Assembly (NCBI RefSeq): GCF_023184515.1
Contig: NZ_JAAHBP010000038.1
Location: 1 to 33,994 of the forward strand
From: Streptomyces sp. D2-8
GTDB taxonomy: Bacteria > Actinomycetota > Actinomycetes > Streptomycetales > Streptomycetaceae
Reading direction: 5' to 3'
DNA length: 33,994 nucleotides
Shown: positions 15,343-23,401 of the stretch, in pieces
Position numbering within the stretch: position 1 is the stretch's first letter
Layout of the letters: each line of letters begins with the position of its first letter
Notes under the pieces: model-generated
What the model saw: only the letters and a program-made list of their open reading frames with translations
Databases searched by the model: none
Told to the model about the DNA's origin: nothing
Program-made: the position numbers and the translations under genes

Positions 15343-17120
15343 CGTGCGCCCTCCTCTTCCCCTGACATCAGATGCGCGTACTCGGCGTTCGTACGCAGCA
15401 GTTCGTGGTGGGTGCCGACCGCGGCGATCCGGCCGCCGGACAGCAGGGCGACGCGGTCGGCGAGCAGCACGGTGGACGGGCGGTGCGCCACGATCAGGGC
15501 GGTGGTGTCCGCGAGGACCTGCCGCAGGGCGGCCTCCACGGCGGCCTCGGTGTGCACGTCCAGGGCCGACAACGGATCGTCCAGGACGAGGAACTCCGGC
15601 TGCCCGACGACGGCCCGGGCGAGCGCGAGGCGCTGGCGCTGGCCACCGGAGAGGCTGAGGCCCTGTTCGCCCACCTGGGTGTCCGTCCCCCGGGGCAGGG
15701 CGTGCACGAAGTCGGCCTGGGCGACGGCGAGCGCACGCTCCAGGTCGGCGGTGCCTGCGGTGTCCTTCGCCCCCATGAGAACGTTGTCGCCGACCGCGGC
15801 CGAGAACAGCGTGGGCTCCTCGAAGGCCACGGCGACCTTGGCGCGCAGCACTCGTCTCGACAGGTCCGTGATGTCGACGCCGTCGAGGGTGATGCGGCCC
15901 GAGGTCAGCTCGTACAGGCGGGGGATGAGGGCGGTGAGGGTGGTCTTGCCGCTGCCGGTGGCGCCGACCAGGGCCATGGACTCGCCCGGACGGATGTGCA
16001 GGTCGATGTGCTGGAGGACGGGCGGGGCGTCGGGCGGGGCGTCGGGGTAGCGGAACCGGACGTCGTGGAAGCGGAGTCCCCTGTCCCGGACCTTCGCCGG
16101 GCCGGTGCCCGGGGCGGCGGTGGCCCCCTCCACTTCCTCGTCCATCACCTCGAAGTACCGCTCCGTCGCCGTCGCCGCCTCCTGGCTCATCGCCAGCAGG
16201 AACCCGATCGACTCCACCGGCCACCGCAACGCCAGCGCCGTCGACAGGAACGCCACCAGTGTCCCCGCGGACAGGACACCGTCGGCCACCTGGACCACTC
16301 CCACGACCAGCGCCGCCCCGATCGCCACCTCCGGCAGCGTCACGATGACGCCCCAGATCGTCGCCAGCAGCCGCGCCTTGCGCAGTTCCGTGCCGCGCAG
16401 CGTCGTCGACAGGTCCCGGAAGGCCCGCGCCTGGCTCCGGTGGCGGCCGAAGCCCTTGATGATGCGGATGCCGAGCACGCTCTCCTCGACGACCGTGGTC
16501 AGGTCGCCGACCTGGTCCTGGGCGCGCCGGGCCACCTTGGCGTAGCGCTTCTCGAAGATCACGCAGGTGACCATGACGGGCACGGCGGGTCCGAGGACGA
16601 CCAGCCCCAGGGTCCAGTCCTGGAGCAGCATGATGACCACGCCGACGAGGATCGTCACCCCGTTGACCAGGAGGAACGTCAGCGGGAAGGCGAGGAACAT
16701 GCGGAGCAGCATCAGGTCCGTCATCGCCCGGGACAGCAACTGCCCGGAGGCCCACCGGTCGTGGAAGGCCACCGGCAGCCGCTGGAGGTGCCGGTACAGA
16801 CCCGCCCGCATCGACGCCTCGACGTGCGAGAGCGGACGGGCCACCAGCCACCGCCGCAGCCCGAACAGCAGGGCCTCCGTGAAGCCGAGCAGCAGCAGAC
16901 ACAGCGCGCCGAGCCACACCCCCGCCGGGTCCCGGCCGGCGATCGGCCCGTCCACCATCCACTTCAGGACGAGCGGGATCACCAGGCCCGCGCAGGAGGC
17001 GAGTATCGCGACGAGCGCGGCACTGAACAGCCGCACCCGCACGGGCCGCACGTACGGCCACAGGCGCAGCAACGTGCGCACGGCGGAACGGTCCTGGGCG
17101 GGGGCGGGTGTGGTGGCCAT
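15339..17120 (-). CDS. ABC exporter half (TMD-NBD), regulatory partner of the second heterodimer
   Basis: A 593-residue exporter half with six membrane segments (~28-310) and an NBD (~345-585). Walker A GATGSGKT (386-393), signature LSGGQ (490-494) and H546 are canonical. Walker B reads FLVLDD (510-515), so the catalytic Glu is Asp515, and the Q-loop residue is Glu (E434 in AFEEPTLF). Both changes mark a degenerate site, as in known heterodimeric exporters such as TM287/288 (established knowledge). It is the first gene of the four-gene operon. No strong ribosome site precedes the ATG at 17120, but TAGGCT at 17134-17129 (minus) stands 8 nt upstream, so a leaderless transcript is possible. Confidence 0.94.
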   Translation of the reverse strand: MATTPAPAQDRSAVRTLLRLWPYVRPVRVRLFSAALVAILASCAGLVIPLVLKWMVDGPIAGRDPAGVWLGALCLLLLGFTEALLFGLRRWLVARPLSHVEASMRAGLYRHLQRLPVAFHDRWASGQLLSRAMTDLMLLRMFLAFPLTFLLVNGVTILVGVVIMLLQDWTLGLVVLGPAVPVMVTCVIFEKRYAKVARRAQDQVGDLTTVVEESVLGIRIIKGFGRHRSQARAFRDLSTTLRGTELRKARLLATIWGVIVTLPEVAIGAALVVGVVQVADGVLSAGTLVAFLSTALALRWPVESIGFLLAMSQEAATATERYFEVMDEEVEGATAAPGTGPAKVRDRGLRFHDVRFRYPDAPPDAPPVLQHIDLHIRPGESMALVGATGSGKTTLTALIPRLYELTSGRITLDGVDITDLSRRVLRAKVAVAFEEPTLFSAAVGDNVLMGAKDTAGTADLERALAVAQADFVHALPRGTDTQVGEQGLSLSGGQRQRLALARAVVGQPEFLVLDDPLSALDVHTEAAVEAALRQVLADTTALIVAHRPSTVLLADRVALLSGGRIAAVGTHHELLRTNAEYAHLMSGEEEGAR

Positions 17121-17181
17121 CAGCAGCGAGCCTACGGATCGCCACTGACACTGCCCACCGAGTTTCCGCCGGACCGGAATC

Positions 17182-17200
17182 GGTCGTTGGTCCTACGACC
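17182..17200. promoter_or_regulatory. Inverted repeat GGTCGT-N7-ACGACC in the divergent region
   Basis: GGTCGT (17182-17187) and ACGACC (17195-17200) form a dyad about 62 bp upstream of the 17120 ABC operon. GGTCGTAC also occurs in each neighbouring 22-bp repeat. It is an operator candidate; the regulator is unknown. Confidence 0.35.
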
Positions 17201-17212
17201 TGGGCGTTCGAC

Positions 17213-17278
17213 GGGTCGTACGGCGCCACCAGCCGGGTCGTACGGCGCCACCGGCCGGGTCGTACCGCCGCATCAGCC
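17213..17278. repeat. Three tandem 22-bp repeats between divergent ABC operons
   Basis: Units at 17213-17234, 17235-17256 and 17257-17278 begin GGGTCGTACGGCGCCACC. Units 1 and 2 differ at one base; unit 3 is more diverged. The 22-bp spacing equals two DNA turns, so bound proteins would stack on one face. The array lies 71 bp upstream of the 17349 ATPase start and about 93 bp upstream of the 17120 start. Confidence 0.7.
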
Positions 17279-17348
17279 GATCGGTTGATGTCCGTTCGAG
17301 CGCGACGGCCGATGTGGCGGACCCCGCCTCGCCGGGACCCTTCTTCGT

Positions 17349-18260
17349 ATGCCGACCGCACCTGTCATCGAAGTCACCGAGCTGCGCAAGAGCTACGCGG
17401 GCCGTCCCGCCGTCGACGGTGTCTCCTTCGCCGTGGAGGAAGGGGAGATCTTCGGGATCCTCGGCCCGAACGGCGCCGGGAAGACCACCACCGTGGAGTG
17501 TGTCGAGGGGCTGCGGGTGCCCGACTCCGGCCGCGTCCGCGTGACCGGCCTCGACCCCGTCGCCGACCACGAGCGGGTCGCCGGGGTGCTGGGCGCCCAG
17601 CTCCAGGAGAGCCAACTGCAGCCCAAACTCACGGTCCGTGAGGCGCTGGAGCTGTACGCCGCGTTCTACCCGGCCCCTGCCGACTGGCGCCCCCTGGCCG
17701 AACGCCTCGGACTCCAGGAGAAGCTGTCCACCCGGTTCGCCAAGCTCTCCGGTGGCCAGAAGCAGCGCCTGTTCATCGCACTCGCCCTGATCGGCGACCC
17801 CCGGGTCGTGGTCCTCGACGAGCTCACCACCGGCCTCGACCCGCGTGCCCGCCGCGACACCTGGCAGCTCATCGAGGACGTCCGCGCCCGGGGCGTCACC
17901 GTCCTGCTCGTCACGCACTTCATGGAGGAGGCGCAGCGGCTGTGCGACCGGATCGCGGTGATCGACCGGGGCCGGGTGGCCGCCCTGGACACCCCGGCCG
18001 GGCTGATCCGCCGCTCGGCGGGCGCCACCGTCATCAGCTTCACCCCGTCCGAACCGCTGGACGACCGTGAACTGAACGACCTCCCCGCTCTGGTCGGGAG
18101 GGAGAACAAGGACGGCCGGATCACGCTGTCCGGCACGGACGACACCGTCAACGCCGTGCTGTCCCTGCTCGCCCGCCACCACGTCACCGCCCACCAGCTC
18201 CGCGTCACCGACGCCACGCTGGACGACGCGTTCCTGGACCTGACGGAGGCCTCCGCATGA
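17349..18260 (+). CDS. ABC-2 exporter ATPase (DrrA/CcmA-like)
   Basis: A 303-residue stand-alone ATPase that would power the permease encoded next. Walker A GPNGAGKT (39-46), signature LSGGQ (133-137), Walker B VVVLDE (153-158) and switch H190 are all intact. The C-terminal ~80 residues are the extension typical of drug-resistance ATPases of the DrrA group. The ATG at 17349 fits the conserved start, but the ribosome site is weak (GGGA at ~17336). The stop overlaps the permease start by 4 bp. The downstream kinase and regulator genes suggest the pair is induced by a two-component system, as in many actinobacterial antibiotic or lipid efflux clusters. Substrate unknown. Confidence 0.95.
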   Translation: MPTAPVIEVTELRKSYAGRPAVDGVSFAVEEGEIFGILGPNGAGKTTTVECVEGLRVPDSGRVRVTGLDPVADHERVAGVLGAQLQESQLQPKLTVREALELYAAFYPAPADWRPLAERLGLQEKLSTRFAKLSGGQKQRLFIALALIGDPRVVVLDELTTGLDPRARRDTWQLIEDVRARGVTVLLVTHFMEEAQRLCDRIAVIDRGRVAALDTPAGLIRRSAGATVISFTPSEPLDDRELNDLPALVGRENKDGRITLSGTDDTVNAVLSLLARHHVTAHQLRVTDATLDDAFLDLTEASA

Positions 18261-19006
18261 GCACCGCCCTGATCAACCCCGCTGTGCTGCGCAGTGAGTT
18301 CCGGCTCTTCGGCCGTGAGCCGGGCAGCCTCTTCTGGGTCCTGCTGTTCCCCAGCCTGCTGCTGGGCATCCTGGGTTCCGTGCCGTCGTTCCGCGAGGCG
18401 CAGGACGGGCTCGGCGGACTGCGGACCGTCGACGTCTACGTGCCCGTGAGCGTCCTGATCGCCCTGATCATGGCCGGCGTGCAGGCGATGCCGCCGACGC
18501 TGACCGGCTACCGCGAGAACGGCATCCTGCGCCGGCTGTCCGCCACCCCGGTCCGGCCCGCGTCCCTGCTGGCAGCCCAGATGCTGGTGAACGGCCTGGC
18601 GGCGCTCGCCTCGGCGCTGCTCACGCTCACGGTCGGACGGCTCGCCTTCGACGTACGGCTGCCCGAGCAGCCCTTCGGGTACCTGCTCGCGCTGCTTCTC
18701 GCCGTGCTCGCGGCGCTCTCTCTGGGCGCGGTCGTCTCGGCCCGGGCCCGTACGACGAAGATCGCCACCGCGATCGGGACCGCCGTGTTCTTCCCGATGC
18801 TGTTCAGTGCCGGGGTGTGGGTGCCGGTGCAGGCGATGCCGGACGTGCTGGCCCGGATCGTCCAGTGCACCCCGTTCGGCGCCGCCGCGCGGGCCCTGGA
18901 CCAGGCCGCGGCGGGCGGCTGGCCGGGCTGGGGGCACCTGGCCGTGCTTGTGGCCTGGACCGTGGTGCTCTCTGTGTCGGCCGCCCGCTGGTTCCGCTGG
19001 GAATGA
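18257..19006 (+). CDS. ABC-2 type permease
   Basis: A 249-residue integral membrane protein with six predicted hydrophobic segments (about 24-42, 61-80, 103-127, 140-162, 168-192, 222-242). Features of ABC-2 permeases are visible: LTGYRENGILRRLSATPV after the second segment, and VFFPMLFSAGVWVPVQAMP with an interfacial proline-rich loop before the last segment. The start codon overlaps the ATPase stop (ATGA), giving coupled synthesis. Together with the ATPase it forms a DrrAB-like exporter. A 25-bp gap leads to the sensor kinase. Confidence 0.93.
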   Translation: MSTALINPAVLRSEFRLFGREPGSLFWVLLFPSLLLGILGSVPSFREAQDGLGGLRTVDVYVPVSVLIALIMAGVQAMPPTLTGYRENGILRRLSATPVRPASLLAAQMLVNGLAALASALLTLTVGRLAFDVRLPEQPFGYLLALLLAVLAALSLGAVVSARARTTKIATAIGTAVFFPMLFSAGVWVPVQAMPDVLARIVQCTPFGAAARALDQAAAGGWPGWGHLAVLVAWTVVLSVSAARWFRWE

Positions 19007-19031
19007 TGCGAGTCCGGAAGGGAGCGGGACC

Positions 19032-20303
19032 GTGGCCGACACTGGGGGCATGACGGACCTGGCGGGTGTCGAGCAGCGGTGGGCGGCGTACAACCGCTGG
19101 GGGCCGTGCGGGATGCTCGCGGCCGGCACGGTGCTCTCCGCGGCGACAGTCGACCTGGTCGGCATGTCGACGGCTGAGCGGTACGCCGCCGTCGCCCTGG
19201 TCGCTGCCGCGGTGGTCCTGCAACTGGGGTGGGCGTGGTGGTCTCGCGGCAGGCCGCCGGCCCCGTCGGTGCCGAGCACCGGCTACTACTTCGTGCGCTG
19301 GGCGCTGGGCTTCGCGCTCAGCTGGTGCAACCCGTTCTTCGCGTTCTACGGCGCCGCCGGGTACGTCGGTGCCGAACGGCTGCTGCGGGGCCGTACGCTC
19401 AAGCTCGGGTTGCTGGCCACCGCGGTGACCGTCGCGGGTTCCCAGGCCACCGGCATGCCCCCGCGAGGGGTCCTGCACTGGACGTTGTTCGGCGGACTGC
19501 TCTGCGTCCACGTCGTGCTGATCACCGTTTTCGGTCGGCTGGCCGCGCGCGAGGAGGAGCGCACCCGCATCCAGACCGCCACCATCTCCGAACTGGAGCG
19601 CACCAACGCGGCGTTGCAGCAGGCCCTCGATGAGAACGCCGCCCTGCACGCCCAGCTCCTGGTGCAGGCGAGGGAGGCCGGGGTCGCCGACGAGCGCCGG
19701 CGGCTGGCCGCCGAGATCCACGACACCATCGCCCAGGGGCTGACCGGCATCATCGCCCAGCTCCAGGCCGTGGCGAACACCCCGGACCCGGCCCTGGCCC
19801 GTCAGCACGCGGCCCGCGCGACCGACCTGGCCCGGCACAGCCTCGGCGAGGCCCGCCGCTCCGTGCACAACCTCGCCCCGGTCGCCCTGGCGCACGACGG
19901 CCTCCCCGAGGCCCTGGAGAAGACGGCGGCGGAATGGGCCGAACGCACGGGAGTGCACGCGCGGTTCACCGTCACGGGCACGGTCGAGCAGCTCCACGAC
20001 GAGGTCGCGGCCACCCTGCTGCGCATCGCCCAGGAGGCCCTGTCCAACACCGCACGGCACGCGCACGCCACCCGCGTCGGCGTCACCCTGTCCTTCATGG
20101 GTGACGAGGTCAGCCTCGACATCCGCGACGACGGCCGCGGTTTCGACCGGAGCGCCGTGCGGGAACGCACCAGCACCGGCGGTTTCGGCCTGCCCGGCAT
20201 GTGCGCCCGCGCCGAACGCATCGCCGGCTCCCTCACCGTCGAGTCCGAGCCGGGCCACGGTACGGCGGTGTCGGCTCGCGTACCGTTGGTCCGCCATGAC
20301 TGA
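19032..20303 (+). CDS. NarL/DesK-type sensor histidine kinase
   Basis: A 423-residue membrane kinase. Four to five hydrophobic segments (~25-45, 52-70, 86-110, 124-140, 149-168) are followed by a coiled coil (~172-215). The HisKA_3 domain has phospho-acceptor H230 in ERRRLAAEIHDTIAQGL. The HATPase domain has N339 (EALSNTARHA), DDGRGFD (366-372) and GGFGLPGM. The GTG at 19032 is preferred because GGAAGGGAG (19016-19024) stands at ideal distance. An in-frame ATG at 19050 has no suitable ribosome site but is possible. It overlaps the response-regulator gene by 8 bp. The short loops between membrane segments imply sensing within the membrane, perhaps of envelope stress or a membrane-active compound. 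Confidence 0.93.
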   Translation: MADTGGMTDLAGVEQRWAAYNRWGPCGMLAAGTVLSAATVDLVGMSTAERYAAVALVAAAVVLQLGWAWWSRGRPPAPSVPSTGYYFVRWALGFALSWCNPFFAFYGAAGYVGAERLLRGRTLKLGLLATAVTVAGSQATGMPPRGVLHWTLFGGLLCVHVVLITVFGRLAAREEERTRIQTATISELERTNAALQQALDENAALHAQLLVQAREAGVADERRRLAAEIHDTIAQGLTGIIAQLQAVANTPDPALARQHAARATDLARHSLGEARRSVHNLAPVALAHDGLPEALEKTAAEWAERTGVHARFTVTGTVEQLHDEVAATLLRIAQEALSNTARHAHATRVGVTLSFMGDEVSLDIRDDGRGFDRSAVRERTSTGGFGLPGMCARAERIAGSLTVESEPGHGTAVSARVPLVRHD

Positions 20304-20955
20304 CGACGCCGCCACGGGGGACGCCCCGATCACCCTGCTGATCGTCGACGACCACCCCGTCGTCCGGGACGGCCTGCGCGGCATGTTCGAGTCCGCGCCG
20401 GGCTTCCGCGTCCTGGGGGAGTCTTCGAACGGCGTCGAGGCGGTCTCGCTCGCCGCGGGCCTCGACCCGGACGTGGTCCTGATGGACCTGCGCATGCCGG
20501 GCGGCGGGGGAGTGGACGCCATCCGTGAACTGACCCGCACCGGCGCCCGCGCCAAGGTCCTCGTCCTCACCACCTACGACACCGACTCCGACACCCTCCC
20601 CGCGATCGAGGCGGGCGCGACGGGCTACCTCCTGAAGGACGCCCCGCGCGAGGAGTTGTTCACGGCGGTACGGGCGGCGTCGGAAGGCCGTACGGTCCTG
20701 TCCCCGGCGGTCGCCTCCCGCCTGGTCTCCGCGGTCCGCACGCCCAGGGCCCGCGGCAACGAGCCGCTCTCCGCCCGCGAACGCGAGGTCCTGGCCTTGG
20801 TGGCCAAGGGCACCTCCAACCGCGAGATCGCCCGCGAACTGTTCATCAGCGAGGCGACCGTGAAGACCCACCTCACCCACCTCTACGCCAAGCTCGGCGT
20901 CAAGGACCGCGCGGCGGCGGTGGCGGTGGCCTACGAGCGGGGCATCCTCGGCTAG
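20296..20955 (+). CDS. NarL/LuxR-family response regulator
   Basis: A 219-residue DNA-binding regulator and cognate partner of the preceding kinase. The receiver domain has acidic D18/D19, phospho-acceptor D64 (VVLMDLRMPG) and K114 (GYLLKDAP). The C-terminal LuxR helix-turn-helix is complete (LSAREREVLALVAKG through ISEATVKTHLTHLYAKLGV, ~158-202). The start ATG lies inside the kinase's last codons. The likely target is the exporter promoter upstream of 17349, where 22-bp tandem repeats are found; this is inference. The stop is only 6 bp from the convergent glgX stop, leaving no room for a separate terminator. Confidence 0.95.
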   Translation: MTDDAATGDAPITLLIVDDHPVVRDGLRGMFESAPGFRVLGESSNGVEAVSLAAGLDPDVVLMDLRMPGGGGVDAIRELTRTGARAKVLVLTTYDTDSDTLPAIEAGATGYLLKDAPREELFTAVRAASEGRTVLSPAVASRLVSAVRTPRARGNEPLSAREREVLALVAKGTSNREIARELFISEATVKTHLTHLYAKLGVKDRAAAVAVAYERGILG

Positions 20956-20961
20956 CCGGGC

Positions 20962-23214
20962 TCACCCCGCCACCCGCAGCAGCAGCACCGCCCGCGCCGG
21001 CATCGTGATCTCCGACCCCGCCCGGTGCTCCACGCCCGGCGCCTCCCCCTGCTCCTCCAGGCTCGTGTCGACGACGACCTCGTACCGCTCGGCCCAGGGC
21101 GGCCCCGGCAGCGTGACGTTCACCGGCTCCTCGCCCGCGTGCAGCACGGCCAGGAAGCTGTCGTCGAGGATCTGCTCCCCGCGCTCGTCCCGGCCCGGAA
21201 TGTCCCGGCCGGACAGATACATGCCCAGGGTGGCCGCGGGCGCGTACCAGTCCTGCTCCGTCATCTCCGTGCCCCGGGACGTGAACCAGGCCAGGTCGCG
21301 CAGCCCGTCCGCGGTCTGGGCCCGGCCCGAGAAGAAGGCCCGGCGCCTGAGCACCGGGTGGCGGTGGCGCAGCTCTATCAGCCGGGAGGTCAGCGCGAAC
21401 AGGGCCTGCCAGCCCGGGTCCTGAAGCAGCCCCCAGTCCAGCCAGCTGATCTCGTTGTCCTGGCAGTAGGCGTTGTTGCTGCCGCGCTGGGTGCGGCCCA
21501 GTTCGTCGCCCGCGACGAGCATGGGCACGCCCGTCGACAGCAGCAGGGTGGTCAGGAGGTTCCTGAGCTGCCGCCGCCTGAGCGCCCGTACGCCCTCGTC
21601 GTCCGTCTCGCCCTCGGCGCCGCAGTTCCAGGCCCGGTTGTCGTCCGTGCCGTCCCGGTTGCCCTCGCCGTTGGCCTCGTTGTGCTTGCGCTCGTAGCTC
21701 ACCAGGTCGCGCAGGGTGAACCCGTCGTGCGCGGTGATGAAGTTGACGGACGCGTACGGCCTGCGCCCGCCCCAGGCGTACAGGTCGCTGGAGCCCGACA
21801 GGCGGTAGCCCATCTCCCGTACGTCCGGCAGCGCATGCCGCCAGAAGTCCCGTACGGCGTTGCGGTACCGGTCGTTCCACTCCGTCCACAGCGGCGGGAA
21901 CGCCCCCACCTGGTAGCCGCCCGACCCCACGTCCCACGGCTCGGCGATCAGCTTCACCCGGCGCAGCACCGGGTCCTGGGCGATGACCGCCAGGAACGGG
22001 GAGAGCATGTCGACGTCGTGCATGGAGCGGGCCAGCGCCGCCGCCAGGTCGAAGCGGAAGCCGTCGACGCCCATCTCGGTCACCCAGTACCGCAGCGAGT
22101 CCGTGATCAGGCGCAGCACATGCGGCTGGACCACGTGCAGGGTGTTGCCGCAGCCGGTGTAGTCGGCGTAGCGGCGGGCGTCGTCCTGGAGGCGGTAGTA
22201 GCCGCGGTTGTCGATGCCCTTCAGGGACAGCGTCGGGCCGAGTTCGCCCGCCTCGGCGGTGTGGTTGTAGACCACGTCGAGGATGACCTCGATCCCGGCC
22301 GCGTGCAGGGCGCGCACCATCCGCTTGAACTCCCCCACCTGCTGGCCGGTCGTACCGGAGGCCGCGTAGGCGGCGTGCGGGGCGAAGTAGCCGATGGAGT
22401 TGTAGCCCCAGTAGTTCCTGAGGCTTCTGCGCAGCAGATGGTCCTCGTGGGCGAACTGGTGCACCGGCAGCAGCTCCACCGCCGTCACCCCCAGCTTCAC
22501 CAGGTGCTCGATCGCCGCCGGGTGCGCGAGGCCGGCGTAGGTGCCGCGCAGCTCCTCGGGGATGCCCGGGTGCAGCCGGGTGAAGCCCTTGACGTGCATC
22601 TCGTAGATCACCGAGTCGGCCCAGGGGGTCTTGGGGCGCCGGTCGTCGGCCCAGTCGTCGTCATCGTGGACGACGACGCCCTTCGGGACGTACGGCGCCG
22701 AGTCGCGGTCGTCGCGCACGGTGTCGGCGACGTGCTGCTGCGGCCAGTCGCGGACGTGCCCGTACACCTCCGGCGGCAGAGTGAAGTCCCCGTCCACGGC
22801 ACGGGCGTACGGGTCGAGGAGCAGCTTCGCCGGGTTCCAGCGGGCGCCGGTCCAGGGGTCCCAGCGGCCGTGCACCCGGTAGCCGTAACGCTGCCCGGGC
22901 AGCACGCCCGGGACGAAGCCGTGCCAGATCTCGTGGGTCAGCTCGGCGAGCCGGACCCGGGACTCCTTGCCCGCCTCGTCGAAGAGGCACAGCTCGACGC
23001 CCTCGGCCCCGCCCGCCCACAACGCGAAGTTGGTGCCCGCCACCCCGTCCGGGCCGACCCGGAACCGGGCGCCCAGCGGCGTCGGCGCGCCCGGCCGGGC
23101 GGGCAGCGGGGGCGGCTGCGCGGCCCGCGGCATGCCGTTCACGGCGGCGGCCTGGCGCCCGTTCCCAGTGGCCTGATGACCGGCCACCGCCTCCTGCTCG
23201 GCTGCGCTGGACAC
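20962..23214 (-). CDS. glgX: Glycogen debranching enzyme GlgX
   Basis: A 750-residue GH13 isoamylase-type enzyme that removes alpha-1,6 branches from glycogen after phosphorylase has shortened the chains. An N-terminal Ala/Gln-rich tail (1-40) is followed by a CBM48-like domain (~45-135). The barrel motifs are DVVYNH (313-318), GFRFD with nucleophile D389, KLIAEPWDVG with acid/base E425 and ITAHDG with D497. All catalytic residues are present. The GTG start at 23214 follows GGGAGG at good spacing. The gene is unlinked to glgP here but in the same neighbourhood, fitting a joint role in alpha-glucan turnover. It is divergent from the first L,D-transpeptidase gene. Confidence 0.96.
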   Translation of the reverse strand: MSSAAEQEAVAGHQATGNGRQAAAVNGMPRAAQPPPLPARPGAPTPLGARFRVGPDGVAGTNFALWAGGAEGVELCLFDEAGKESRVRLAELTHEIWHGFVPGVLPGQRYGYRVHGRWDPWTGARWNPAKLLLDPYARAVDGDFTLPPEVYGHVRDWPQQHVADTVRDDRDSAPYVPKGVVVHDDDDWADDRRPKTPWADSVIYEMHVKGFTRLHPGIPEELRGTYAGLAHPAAIEHLVKLGVTAVELLPVHQFAHEDHLLRRSLRNYWGYNSIGYFAPHAAYAASGTTGQQVGEFKRMVRALHAAGIEVILDVVYNHTAEAGELGPTLSLKGIDNRGYYRLQDDARRYADYTGCGNTLHVVQPHVLRLITDSLRYWVTEMGVDGFRFDLAAALARSMHDVDMLSPFLAVIAQDPVLRRVKLIAEPWDVGSGGYQVGAFPPLWTEWNDRYRNAVRDFWRHALPDVREMGYRLSGSSDLYAWGGRRPYASVNFITAHDGFTLRDLVSYERKHNEANGEGNRDGTDDNRAWNCGAEGETDDEGVRALRRRQLRNLLTTLLLSTGVPMLVAGDELGRTQRGSNNAYCQDNEISWLDWGLLQDPGWQALFALTSRLIELRHRHPVLRRRAFFSGRAQTADGLRDLAWFTSRGTEMTEQDWYAPAATLGMYLSGRDIPGRDERGEQILDDSFLAVLHAGEEPVNVTLPGPPWAERYEVVVDTSLEEQGEAPGVEHRAGSEITMPARAVLLLRVAG

Positions 23215-23341
23215 CTGTCAGCCTCCCGCGGCTCGTGGGACGACGGGGGACAGAGGGGTGCGGCCTGTGCTGCGGCCCGGGTCGCGGCTCCCCTGCGCGT
23301 CGTCCTCCCCACTGTTCTGCCCAGAGCATGGGTCGCACTCA

Positions 23342-23378
23342 CGTTTCCCCGGGGGCGGGCATGGTCGTTTCCCGGGGA
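23342..23378. promoter_or_regulatory. Two near-identical motifs between glgX and the L,D-transpeptidase gene
   Basis: CGTTTCCCCGGGG (23342-23354) and CGTTTCCCGGGG (23366-23377) recur 24 bp apart in the 187-bp divergent region. They lie just upstream of the GTG at 23402. Possible regulator site; no known consensus recognised. Confidence 0.25.
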
Positions 23379-23401
23379 CACGGCCGGTCGTTGGGCACCG
23401 C

